DNA of 24,552 nucleotides from an uncultured Rubrobacteraceae bacterium (GTDB taxonomy: Bacteria > Actinomycetota > Rubrobacteria > Rubrobacterales > Rubrobacteraceae). Below the pieces are notes generated by a model. It ran no database searches. It had not been told where the DNA came from and saw only the letters and a list, made by a program, of their open reading frames with translations. Of this stretch, positions 7,662 to 15,392 are shown in pieces. Position 1 is the stretch's first letter. Every line of letters begins with the position of its first letter. A program made the translations under genes and the position numbers. The stretch lies in NCBI GenBank assembly GCA_902806105.1, contig CADCVI010000194.1, forward strand, positions 1 to 24,552, given 5' to 3'.

Positions 7662-8888
7662 CTACGGGTCGGGGGTGACGCCGGCCTTTGGGGGTTCGCG
7701 CTTCTTCCACACCCTCCCTTCCCCCGGTTCGTCCGTGCGCAGGCGGACGCGGAGGAAATCGAAGAGGACGCGTAGGACCGCGAGGGCCGGGACGGCGACG
7801 ATCACGCCGAGGATGCCGAAGAGACCGCCGCCGACGATCACGCCGAGAAAGACCAGGATCGGGTGTACGTGCAGGGTGTCGCCCTGGATCTTGGGCGTCA
7901 GAAAGTTGCCTTCGAGCTGCTGCACCCCGAGGAACAGCACCGCCGTCAGGAGGGCCTCCGGCGGTCCCTCCAGGGCAAGCGCGACGAGCAGGGCCGGAAT
8001 GGCGCCGAGGAAAGCCCCGAGGTACGGGATGATCGCCGTGACGGAGACGATGGCCCCCAGGACGAGAGCGTAGGGGACGCCTATCAGGGCCAGCCCCAGC
8101 GCGGAGACCGCACCCTGGATCAGGAGGATCAGCGCGAGCCCGCCGAGGTAGCGCGAGAGGGAGTAGCCAAAGGCATTCCACAAGCTCCTCGCGTCGCTCC
8201 GGTAGTCGTGGGGCGCGGACATGAGGTATGCGGCCTTGATCTTGCGCACGTCGACGAGCAGGTAAATCCCGATAAACAGCGCCCCGAGCAGGGTCACCAG
8301 GAAGTTGACGGTGCTGTAGACGAAGCCGAGCACCCCGCCGATCAGGCTGGAGCCTATCGACCTGACGGTGTCTACGAGGTTCTCCCGAACCCTGGACACG
8401 AGCTGCTGGGGATCGTCGTTGGGCAGCACGCCCCTGTTTTCGAGTGCATCGAGGACACCGCGCAGGTACTGCTCGGCGCTCGCCGCTATCCCGGGCGCCG
8501 CGCTGACGAGGGAGGAGAACTGTCCCACGACGATGGGCACCAGATAGAGCGCGGCGGCGACAAAGATGCCCACCACGAGCAGAAAGGAGAGCACGATCGC
8601 GATCCCGTGGGAGACGAAGCGCGAGAAGAACCGCACCGGAAACGAGAGCACTAGGGCGAGGGCTAGTCCTCCGATCGCCGTCGTGAGCACGCTCGGCACC
8701 AGATACACGGCGTACGCGAGGGCGGCTATCGCGGCGAGGGTCAGGACCGTGCGGGTACGCCGGGAGATCCGGATCGGGGTGGGGTGGGCGGTGACGTCCG
8801 GCCCCGCGCTGCCACGCGCGAGCCTACGCCCCACGCCCGCTTTCTGGACCTCCGGCTTCGACCGGACCGGCATCTCGTCGCTCGACAT
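7662..8888 (-). CDS. AI-2E family permease-like membrane protein
   Basis: The 408-residue polytopic membrane protein belongs to the AI-2E (PerM/UPF0118) family. A ~45-residue charged N-terminal tail is followed by paired hydrophobic segments (about 47-85, 95-125), a soluble helical stretch (130-180), and further membrane segments to residue 375. Family hallmarks are IIPYLGAFLGAIPALLVAL and the segment QQLEGNFLTPKIQGD, then HPILVFLGVIVGG. Substrates vary in this family (autoinducer export, sodium-proton exchange) and none can be assigned here. The start is ATG 8888, with GAGGG about 12 nt upstream; Met6 is an alternative. The gene ends 114 nt before pfkA and diverges from the phosphatase gene. 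Confidence 0.88.
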   Translation of the reverse strand: MSSDEMPVRSKPEVQKAGVGRRLARGSAGPDVTAHPTPIRISRRTRTVLTLAAIAALAYAVYLVPSVLTTAIGGLALALVLSFPVRFFSRFVSHGIAIVLSFLLVVGIFVAAALYLVPIVVGQFSSLVSAAPGIAASAEQYLRGVLDALENRGVLPNDDPQQLVSRVRENLVDTVRSIGSSLIGGVLGFVYSTVNFLVTLLGALFIGIYLLVDVRKIKAAYLMSAPHDYRSDARSLWNAFGYSLSRYLGGLALILLIQGAVSALGLALIGVPYALVLGAIVSVTAIIPYLGAFLGAIPALLVALALEGPPEALLTAVLFLGVQQLEGNFLTPKIQGDTLHVHPILVFLGVIVGGGLFGILGVIVAVPALAVLRVLFDFLRVRLRTDEPGEGRVWKKREPPKAGVTPDP

Positions 8889-8915
8889 GGAAGCGGTTTA
8901 CCCTCCGACCGTTGC

Positions 8916-8932
8916 GGCTACGCTCCGTAGCC
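8916..8932. repeat. Perfect inverted repeat in divergent promoter region
   Basis: GGCTACG (8916-8922) and CGTAGCC (8926-8932) form a perfect 7-bp inverted repeat around CTC. It lies between the divergent permease and phosphatase genes, 31 nt upstream of the TATAAT at 8964. It could be an operator half-site pair or simply a hairpin in the permease leader. No regulator is assigned. Confidence 0.4.
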
Positions 8933-8963
8933 CTCACCCAAAGCATACACCCTGGCTCGTGCT

Positions 8964-8969
8964 TATAAT
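8964..8969 (+). promoter_or_regulatory. -10 box of the phosphatase gene (leaderless)
   Basis: A perfect TATAAT ends 8 nt before the ATG at 8978, so the transcript should begin at or within a base or two of the start codon. No Shine-Dalgarno sequence precedes this ATG. No clear -35 is seen. The same arrangement occurs before trpF. Confidence 0.6.
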
Positions 8970-8977
8970 CTCCCGTC

Positions 8978-9472
8978 ATGATCCGCGTGCTCTTCGTCTG
9001 TCTCGGGAACATCTGCCGCTCGCCACTCTCGCAGGGCGTCTTCGAGGAGGCCGTGCGGCGCGAGGGGCTCTCGGGGAAGATCGAGGCCGATTCCGCCGGT
9101 ACCCACGGCTTCTACCACGCCGGCGAGGCGCCGGACCCACGGGCACAGGAGAGCGCCGCGAGCCGCGGCATCGACATCAGTGTCCAGAGGGCACGCCTCC
9201 TCGAAAGGGAGGACTGCGAGAGGTTCGACTACATCCTCACGATGGACGAGCAGAACTACGAAAGGGTCACCGCCCTGTGCCCGGGCCACGGAACCAGGGC
9301 ACTCATCCGCCCTTTCCTGGACTTCGCCCCCGACCGCCCGGAACGCGAGGTCCCCGACCCGTACCACGGCGGCCCCGAGGGCTTCGACCTCGCCATGGAC
9401 CTCGCGGAGGCGGCTTCGGAGGGGCTGCTGGAGGACATCCGGGAGCGGCACCTGAGAGCCCGAACTGGCTGA
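8978..9472 (+). CDS. Low-molecular-weight protein tyrosine phosphatase family
   Basis: The 164-residue protein has the P-loop CLGNICRS (Cys8 nucleophile, Arg14) right at the N-terminus and the general-acid Asp127 in VPDPYHGG, so the enzyme is complete. Such proteins dephosphorylate phosphotyrosine, phosphoarginine or small phosphoesters. Its close partner is a fructosamine-kinase family gene that overlaps its end. In other bacteria this pairing has been linked to removal of phosphorylated ribulosamines from glycated proteins, which I infer as the likely role here. ATG 8978 is fixed by the conserved N-terminus; there is no ribosome site, and a TATAAT just upstream points to leaderless translation. 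Confidence 0.94.
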   Translation: MIRVLFVCLGNICRSPLSQGVFEEAVRREGLSGKIEADSAGTHGFYHAGEAPDPRAQESAASRGIDISVQRARLLEREDCERFDYILTMDEQNYERVTALCPGHGTRALIRPFLDFAPDRPEREVPDPYHGGPEGFDLAMDLAEAASEGLLEDIRERHLRARTG

Positions 9473-10322
9473 GGAGTTTCTGGCGGACGGCGTCGAAGCC
9501 GCCCTCGGGGAGAAGCTGCTCTCGGCACGGCCACTGGGTGGCGGGTGCATCGGGGAGGTGTACCGGGCCGAGCTCGCGGACGGCTCGGCCGTGGTGGCGA
9601 AGGTGGATCGGGGCGGCGAGGCGAACCTCGGGCGCGAGGCGTACATGCTGCGCTACCTCCGCGAGAAGTCCGAGCTTCCGGTCCCTGAGGTCTATCATTC
9701 CACGGAGAACCTGCTGCTGATGCAGTTCGTGGAGGGTGGAGGAGATTTCTCGCGCGCCGAGCCCCACGCGGCGGAGCTTCTGGCGGCCCTGCACGGCATC
9801 ACGGCCGACGCGTACGGGCACGAGCGGGACACCCTGATCGGGAGCCTCTCCCAGCCGAACGGGTGGATTCCATCCTGGCCGGAGTTTTTTCGGGATAAAC
9901 GCCTGCTCTACGCGGCCCGCGTAGCTCGCGAGGCCGGACGACTGCCAGCTTCGCTGTATCGCCGGGTCGAGGGGCTCGCCGCAAGGCTCGACGGGATCAT
10001 CGGGGAGCCGAACCCGCCCTCCCTCATCCACGGGGACGCATGGAGCGGGAACGTGCTCGCCACGGGAGACAGGATCTCGGCCTTTCTGGACCCCGCGATC
10101 TACCATGCCGACGCGGAGATGGAGCTGGCGTATATAAGCCTCTTCAACTCCTTCGGCCCGCGCTTCTTCGAGCGTTACGCCGAGGAACGCGGCATAAAAC
10201 CCGGCTTCTTCGAGGAGCGCCGCCACCTCTACGCCCTCTACCCGCTCCTCATCCACGCATACTACTTCGGCGGTCGCTACGTGGGCGCCGTCGACGATAC
10301 CCTGCGTCGTTTCGAAGCCTAG
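9465..10322 (+). CDS. Fructosamine/ketosamine-3-kinase family protein
   Basis: A small-molecule kinase of the aminoglycoside-phosphotransferase fold that phosphorylates sugar adducts (fructosamines, ribulosamines) on proteins so that they fall off. Conserved parts are PLGGGCIGEVYRAELADG (nucleotide loop), the lysine in VVAKVDRG, the catalytic loop LIHGDAWSGNVL and the metal site FLDPAIYHADAEMELA. The first standard start, GTG 9558, would cut off the nucleotide loop, which is clearly encoded upstream (9531-9560). No ATG, GTG or TTG exists between the in-frame stop at 9453 and 9558, so CTG 9465 (285 residues, overlapping the phosphatase stop) or CTG 9480 after GAGGAG is suggested. The product is certain, the start is not. 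Confidence 0.88.
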   Translation: MAEEFLADGVEAALGEKLLSARPLGGGCIGEVYRAELADGSAVVAKVDRGGEANLGREAYMLRYLREKSELPVPEVYHSTENLLLMQFVEGGGDFSRAEPHAAELLAALHGITADAYGHERDTLIGSLSQPNGWIPSWPEFFRDKRLLYAARVAREAGRLPASLYRRVEGLAARLDGIIGEPNPPSLIHGDAWSGNVLATGDRISAFLDPAIYHADAEMELAYISLFNSFGPRFFERYAEERGIKPGFFEERRHLYALYPLLIHAYYFGGRYVGAVDDTLRRFEA

Positions 10323-10329
10323 TGGACGC

Positions 10330-10545
10330 CACTCGCACCATCCCGGCCAGCGCCCCGCGCCTCTCTAGCGGGATCACGGGCACGTTGTAGATCGGGGAGC
10401 TCGGCCCCTGCCTCTTGCTCTCCGCTAGCATCCCGGCGTCAACCGGTGCCAAACCAACCTGCTCTACGAGCCCACGGGCGAGCGCCTTCGCCTCCTCGTC
10501 CCACCGGGGACGACGATCGTCTCGCGCTCCCTCCCTGGCTACCAT
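10330..10545 (-). pseudogene. Decayed C-terminal fragment of an F420/NADP reductase-like protein
   Basis: On the minus strand, codons from about 10500 down to 10330 encode DEEAKALARGLVEQVG, then LAPVDAGMLAESKRQGPSSP and IYNVP. This resembles the end of NADP-dependent F420 reductase-like dinucleotide-binding proteins (segment AGDDEEAK..GF.PVDAGPL). Just upstream, a different frame encodes ERETIVVPG (10530-10504), which fits directly before it, so a frameshift lies near 10500-10506. A stop precedes ERETIVV, and the N-terminal Rossmann half is absent. The assignment rests on remembered family patterns. It fills most of the gap between the kinase and the ABM-domain gene. Confidence 0.45.
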
Positions 10546-10636
10546 GCCGACTGGCGTGCGCCCCTTCGGTCGGCGAGGAGGGGGCCGAGGGACTAGAATG
10601 CCGTTCGCCAGCCGTCTACCCCTCGGAGCTCTAGCT

Positions 10637-11233
10637 GTGGAGCACTCGCACGGGCCCAACGATCGCATGGATCACGCCGCAGGCGACGACCCGCCCGTAA
10701 CGGGGGTAGCCTCTCGACGGGTGGAACCCGGGCGGGAGGAGGAGTTCGAGGAGTGGGCTTCGGGCATCCTGGCCGCGGTGAACGATTTTCCGGGCTACCT
10801 CGGCTCCGACGTGCTCCGGCCGAGTGGCCCCGATGATGACGAGTACAGGATGATCTATCGTTTCGATCACGCGAGCAACCTCAAGCGATGGGAGGAGTCA
10901 GAGGAACGCCGGCGCTGGTTGAGGAAGGCGAAGCCCCTGGTGCGCGAGGAGAACGTCCAGGTCCTTACCGGCCTCGAAGCCTGGTTCACCCTTCCGGCGA
11001 AGCCTGGCGAGGCCCCGCCGCCCCGCTACAAGATGGCGGTAGTAACCTGGCTCGCCGTCTTCCCCACGATCACCGCGATCTTCCTGCTCCTTAGCCCTGT
11101 CCTCAATGCGTTGCCATTACTGCTGCGCACGCTGCTACTAACCCTGATCATGGTAACGCTCATGACCTACGTCGTGATGCCCCGTATGACGCGCCTCTTC
11201 TCCTTCTGGCTCTACCCCGAGAGGAAGCGGTAG
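10637..11233 (+). CDS. ABM-domain protein with two C-terminal membrane segments
   Basis: The 198-residue protein has an N-terminal antibiotic-biosynthesis-monooxygenase-like (ABM) domain, about residues 20-115, with VTGVASRRVEPGREEEFEEW, then FPGYLGSDVLRP and YRMIYRFDHASNLKRWEESEE. After a proline-rich linker (EAPPPRYKM) come two hydrophobic segments (about 135-158 and 160-182) ending in FSFWLYPERKR. This layout matches a known group of membrane-attached ABM proteins (COG3224-like) of unproven function. GTG 10637 is preferred because GGAG at 10625-10628 lies 8 nt upstream; ATG 10667 is an alternative start without a ribosome site. TAGAAT at 10594-10599 may be its -10 box. Confidence 0.78.
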   Translation: MEHSHGPNDRMDHAAGDDPPVTGVASRRVEPGREEEFEEWASGILAAVNDFPGYLGSDVLRPSGPDDDEYRMIYRFDHASNLKRWEESEERRRWLRKAKPLVREENVQVLTGLEAWFTLPAKPGEAPPPRYKMAVVTWLAVFPTITAIFLLLSPVLNALPLLLRTLLLTLIMVTLMTYVVMPRMTRLFSFWLYPERKR

Positions 11234-11442
11234 AGGAAACCTCCTGAATTTCCAGATCGCCCGCAACGGGCCATCACGAGCCTACGCGGCGAGGCTACGG
11301 GGCATCTCCCTTTCTCCGAGCTTGATGCTCTTTGAAATCGAACCTCGCAGGCCCATCGCCCGAGAGGCACCCGTTCTTCGACGTCGGTAGGGGATGTTCG
11401 GATGATGTTCTTGCGATCGCATTACGGTGGGTTGCGCTGTTA

Positions 11443-11471
11443 TTGATACACTAGCATCATGAATGTATACC
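11443..11471 (+). promoter_or_regulatory. Predicted promoter of the signalling operon
   Basis: TTGATA (11443-11448, five of six to TTGACA) and TATACC (11466-11471, four of six to TATAAT) are separated by the ideal 17 nt. Transcription would start near 11478 and run toward the GGDEF-EAL gene, leaving a leader of about 260 nt. The -10 box is covered by the palindrome at 11464-11484. Confidence 0.5.
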
Positions 11472-11484
11472 TTCTACCTATACA
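11464..11484. promoter_or_regulatory. Operator-like palindrome TGTATA-N9-TATACA
   Basis: Perfect 6-bp arms, TGTATA at 11464-11469 and TATACA at 11479-11484, are spaced by 9 nt (21 bp overall, two helical turns). The palindrome spans the predicted -10 box and start point, a position typical of a repressor site. No adjacent gene encodes an obvious cognate regulator. Confidence 0.45.
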
Positions 11485-11741
11485 AGACTGCGCAAGTGTC
11501 GATGCGAGCATGGCTTGCCCGGTTTAGTATCGATGTAAGCCGCTGTAGGCGTGGGTCCGTTACGGCTACAAACCAGGAGAGAGCGAGGCGGCGGTGCTGG
11601 TAGCGGGCTTGCCCGTCCTGTTTGGAACACCGACTATCCTTTGCAACGGGGCCGATCACCTCTTCGAGATGACCGTGGGGAGCCTGTCCGTTTATACTGC
11701 GATGCCGCACCGTATGCGGGGTGAGTGGAGGAGTGGTGGGC

Positions 11742-14700
11742 ATGAATCCATTCGAACCTGATCCGAGGACCCCTGCGGAGTCCGCTGCTCCCGACGCAGG
11801 TAGTAGGCCTATGCGTGCCGAAGGACCCTCGGAGGAGAGCGAACGCTGGATGCGGGCGGCGATGCAGAATTCTTCGGATTTCGTGATGATCATGGAGTCC
11901 GACGCCACCATCCGCTACGCGAGCCCCGCGGTGGAGCGGGTGCTCGGCTACCGGCCGGAAGACGTCGTAGGGACCGTTGCCCTCGACTGCGTCCACCCAG
12001 AGGACCTTGAGCACGTGTCGAGCTCGTTCGCCGAGACCCTGAAGAAGCCCGGCGTCCGACCGCCAATAGAGTACAGGGTGCGGGCCGCGGACGGCACTTG
12101 GCGGCACGTGGAGGCCATCCGGAGCAACCGGCTCGACGATCCGAGCGTGGCGGGATTGGTGGCCAACGTTCGTGACGTTACCGAACGCAAGCAGGCCGAG
12201 GAGCGGTTCCGGTCCCTGGTGCAAAACTCCACGGACGTCGTCACGGTCGTCGGCGCCGACGGTACCATCCTCTACCAGACCCCTTCGATGAAGCGAACCC
12301 TGGCTCACGACCCCGAGGACCGGATAGGCAAGAATATCTTCGAGCCTTCTATAGTCCATCCCGATGACGCAGCCAAGCAGAAGGAACTCTTCGATCTGAG
12401 CGTCCGCAACCCGGATCTGGAGCCGGTGTTCGAGGTACGGGTAGCGCATGGTGACGGTTCCTGGCGCTGGGTCGAGGGCATCATCAGCAACCTGCTATCC
12501 GACCCGAACGTCGGTGGGATCGTGGTCAGCTCTCGGGATATAACCGAGCGCAAGAGGGCCGAGGAGGCATTGAGGTCCTCCGAGGCGGAGATGAGAGCAC
12601 TCTTCGAGGCCATGACCGACGTTTTCCTGATGCTCGACTCGGAGGGGCGGTACCTGAAGGTCGCTACCATCAACCCCTCGCTCCTTTACACGCCGCTCGA
12701 GGATCTGGTAGGCAAGACGTTGCACGAGGTCTTTCCGCAAGAGCAGGCCGATGCGTTCCTGGGCCACATACGGGACGCACTGAAGACGCAGCAGCCGGTA
12801 ACCACCGAGTACACCTTGCGGATAGGCGACGAAGAGGTCTGGTTCACCGGCACCGTCTCGCCGATGGACGACTGCAAGGTCCTCTACGTCGCCCGCGACA
12901 CAACCGAACGCAAACGGGCGGAAGAGAAGTTGAGCTTTCAGAAGGCCCTCTTGGAGGCCCAGAGCGAGGCTTCTATCGACGGCATCCTCGCCGTCTCCCA
13001 CGACAGAAGGATACTCTCCTACAACCGGCGCTTCGTAGAGATGTGGGGGTTACCGGAGGAATTGATCGAGACCCGCTCGGGTGAGGCCGTGCTGCAGGCG
13101 GCACTGGACGAAGTGGCCGATCCGAAAGAATTCCTGGCGAGAGTTGTGTACCTGCACGAACACCCCGACGAGGAAAGTCGTGAGGAGATCTCGTTCAAGG
13201 ATGGCAGGATCTTCGACCGCTACAGCGCTCCTATAAAGGGAGCAGATGGTGTTTCCTACGGCAGGGTGTGGTATTTCAGCGACGTCACGGAGCGCAAGAG
13301 GGCTGAGGAGGCGCTCAAGGCGAGCGAGCGGCGGCTACGGACCGTCGTCGGCAACGTCCCCGTGGTCCTGTTCGCCCTGGACCGGGAGGGTGTGTTTACT
13401 TTGTCCGAGGGCAAGGGCCTTCAGGCGCTGGGGCTGCGGCCCGGCGAGGTTGTCGGCCGTTCGGTCTTCGAGGCATACCGGGACGTACCAGGGGTTGTGC
13501 AGAACGTCCGCCGCACGCTCGGGGGAGCCGAGGTAGTCGCCACCGTGAAGGTGGACGAGTTGGTCTTCGAGGTCTTCTACAGCCCGCTACGAGACGAGGA
13601 CGGCGAGGTGGTGGGCGTCATCGGGGTAGCCGGTGACGCCACCGAGCACAAAAGGGCCGAGGACCGGGCGAGGTGGCAGGCCGGCATGCTCGAACAGACC
13701 CACGACGCGGTCTTCATGTGGAGGCCGGGCGGCCAGATCACCTACTGGAACCGCGGGGCCGAGCGCCTGTACGGATGGTCCAGGGAGGAGGCCCTCGGCC
13801 GCGTCAGCCACGAGCTGCTCGAGACGATCCACCCTTTCCCCCCCGAGGAGCTGGACCGCAGGCTGCGCACGGAGGGGCACTGGGAGGGCGAGCTCGTCCA
13901 CCACACCCGCGACGAGCGTCGAGTCGTGGTGGAGAGCCGCCACGTACTGATGCGCGACGATTCGGGATCTGCCTCCATCCTAGAAACGAACCGCGACATA
14001 ACCGAGCGCAAGGAGGCGGAGGACCACCTGCACCACCAGGCGTTCCACGACGATCTGACCGACCTCCCCAACCGCCAGCTTTTCGTCGACCGGCTGGAGC
14101 GGGCCCTCGGGCGCACCAGGAGACGGTCGGAGCGCAAGGAGCTAGCGGTGCTGTTCATGGACCTGGACGATTTCAAGGTAGTGAACGACTCTTTAGGCCA
14201 CGAGGTAGGGGACCGCCTGCTCGTGGCCGTGGCCGAGCGCCTGGGGAAGTGCCTCAGGCCCGAGGACACCCTGGCCCGCCTCGGCGGCGACGAGTTCACG
14301 GTCCTGGTGAAAAACGTTCAGGCCCCTACCGATGCGGTGCGGGTGGCCGAGAGGATCATGGAAGCCCACCGGGAGCCGTTCGTCTTCGAGGGGCAGGAGC
14401 TGTTCATCAAGCCGAGCATCGGCATCTGCCTCGGGGAAACCTACAGGACTACGTCTCCTCAGGAGATGCTGAGGGACGCGGACACGGCCATGTACCGGGC
14501 CAAGAAAGAAGGTCTGGGGTACAGGGTGTTCGAGCCGGTCATGCACGAGCAGGTTCTGAGGCGCTTGAAGCTGGAGAACGACCTGCGGCGTGCCGTCGAA
14601 CGCGACGAGCTCAGGGTCTGCTACCAGCCGGTGTTCTCCGTGGAGCTCGCCCGTATCGTCGCGACGGAAGCCCTCCTGCGCTGGGAGCACCCCGACCTGG

Positions 14701-15359
14701 GCACGATGCTCCCCGCGGAGTTCATCCCCCTCGCCGAAGAAACCGGGCTCATCGTTCCCATCGGGCGATGGGTGCTCGAGGAAGCGTGCCGCCAGGGGCG
14801 CGAGTGGCAAACACGGTTCCCGAGCGATCCCTCCCTCATAATGGGGGTGAACATTTCGCTGCGCCAGTTCCAGGACCCCGAGCTGGTAGGGGATGTGGCT
14901 CGAGTCTTGCGGGAAACCGGGCTCGATCCGAACAACCTGGCGCTGGAGATCACCGAGAGCGTCGCGATGCACGACGTCGACTCTACGGTTGCCACGCTCG
15001 AGAAGCTCAAGGCTCTGGGCGTGTGGCTCGTCATCGACGACTTCGGCACCAGCAACAGCTCGCTGTTCTACCTCACCAGCCGGTTCAAGATGGACCACCT
15101 GAAGATCGACGGCTCGTTTATCCGCGAGTTCGTGGAGCACCTCGACGATCGAGCGATGATACCGAGCTTGATCGCCTTCGCTCACGCGATGGGTTTCAGG
15201 GTCATCGCCGAGGGCGTCGAGACCGCCGAGCAACTCCGGCGCCTGAAGGAGATGGGGTGCGAGTTCGTCCAGGGCAACCACATATCCGGACCCTTGCCGC
15301 CCGCGGCGGCGAGCGAACTGCTAGCTGGCAAAGTCCTCGCCTCCGGCGACAGCCCGTAA
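11742..15359 (+). CDS. Six-PAS GGDEF-EAL c-di-GMP signalling protein
   Basis: A 1205-residue soluble sensor with no signal peptide or membrane segment. Six PAS domains each end in a D-[IVTA]-TE[RH]K-x-AE coupling motif, starting near residues 146, 266, 386, 514, 632 and 752, a repeat of about 120. The GGDEF domain has an intact active site (GGDEF 848-852) and an intact inhibitory RxxD five residues before it (RPED from 839). The EAL domain starts EALLRW (976) and keeps NIS, EITES, DDFGTS, LKID, AEGVET and the QG near the end, so both synthesis and breakdown of c-di-GMP look possible. ATG 11742 follows GGAGGAG by 8 nt; GTG 11721 is an unlikely alternative. The dioxygenase gene follows at 33 nt. 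Confidence 0.95.
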   Translation: MNPFEPDPRTPAESAAPDAGSRPMRAEGPSEESERWMRAAMQNSSDFVMIMESDATIRYASPAVERVLGYRPEDVVGTVALDCVHPEDLEHVSSSFAETLKKPGVRPPIEYRVRAADGTWRHVEAIRSNRLDDPSVAGLVANVRDVTERKQAEERFRSLVQNSTDVVTVVGADGTILYQTPSMKRTLAHDPEDRIGKNIFEPSIVHPDDAAKQKELFDLSVRNPDLEPVFEVRVAHGDGSWRWVEGIISNLLSDPNVGGIVVSSRDITERKRAEEALRSSEAEMRALFEAMTDVFLMLDSEGRYLKVATINPSLLYTPLEDLVGKTLHEVFPQEQADAFLGHIRDALKTQQPVTTEYTLRIGDEEVWFTGTVSPMDDCKVLYVARDTTERKRAEEKLSFQKALLEAQSEASIDGILAVSHDRRILSYNRRFVEMWGLPEELIETRSGEAVLQAALDEVADPKEFLARVVYLHEHPDEESREEISFKDGRIFDRYSAPIKGADGVSYGRVWYFSDVTERKRAEEALKASERRLRTVVGNVPVVLFALDREGVFTLSEGKGLQALGLRPGEVVGRSVFEAYRDVPGVVQNVRRTLGGAEVVATVKVDELVFEVFYSPLRDEDGEVVGVIGVAGDATEHKRAEDRARWQAGMLEQTHDAVFMWRPGGQITYWNRGAERLYGWSREEALGRVSHELLETIHPFPPEELDRRLRTEGHWEGELVHHTRDERRVVVESRHVLMRDDSGSASILETNRDITERKEAEDHLHHQAFHDDLTDLPNRQLFVDRLERALGRTRRRSERKELAVLFMDLDDFKVVNDSLGHEVGDRLLVAVAERLGKCLRPEDTLARLGGDEFTVLVKNVQAPTDAVRVAERIMEAHREPFVFEGQELFIKPSIGICLGETYRTTSPQEMLRDADTAMYRAKKEGLGYRVFEPVMHEQVLRRLKLENDLRRAVERDELRVCYQPVFSVELARIVATEALLRWEHPDLGTMLPAEFIPLAEETGLIVPIGRWVLEEACRQGREWQTRFPSDPSLIMGVNISLRQFQDPELVGDVARVLRETGLDPNNLALEITESVAMHDVDSTVATLEKLKALGVWLVIDDFGTSNSSLFYLTSRFKMDHLKIDGSFIREFVEHLDDRAMIPSLIAFAHAMGFRVIAEGVETAEQLRRLKEMGCEFVQGNHISGPLPPAAASELLAGKVLASGDSP

Positions 15360-15392
15360 CCGCTGACAGGCCAACCGAAGAAGGAGCGCACC

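Larger units (their letters stand above)
11234..11741. other. 508-nt regulatory gap before the GGDEF-EAL gene
   Basis: This gap is less GC-rich than its surroundings between 11400 and 11530. It contains a predicted sigma-70-type promoter and operator-like palindrome (11443-11484) and, further down, a TATACT at 11693-11698 that could be a second -10 box giving a short leader. The intervening 260 nt would be a long leader for the upstream promoter; I could not match it to a known riboswitch. A GTG-started 55-codon frame (11594-11761) overlaps the next gene's start but lacks gene-like codon use. Confidence 0.5.

Noticed and set aside
11485..11741. c-di-GMP or c-di-AMP riboswitch in the GGDEF-EAL leader
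   Set aside because: The long leader made this worth checking, but I could not match the conserved cores by eye; a covariance-model search would decide.
11594..11761. GTG-started 55-codon frame before the GGDEF-EAL gene
   Set aside because: Possible leader ORF, but its third-base use is not gene-like and its ribosome site is poor, so I did not list it as a feature.
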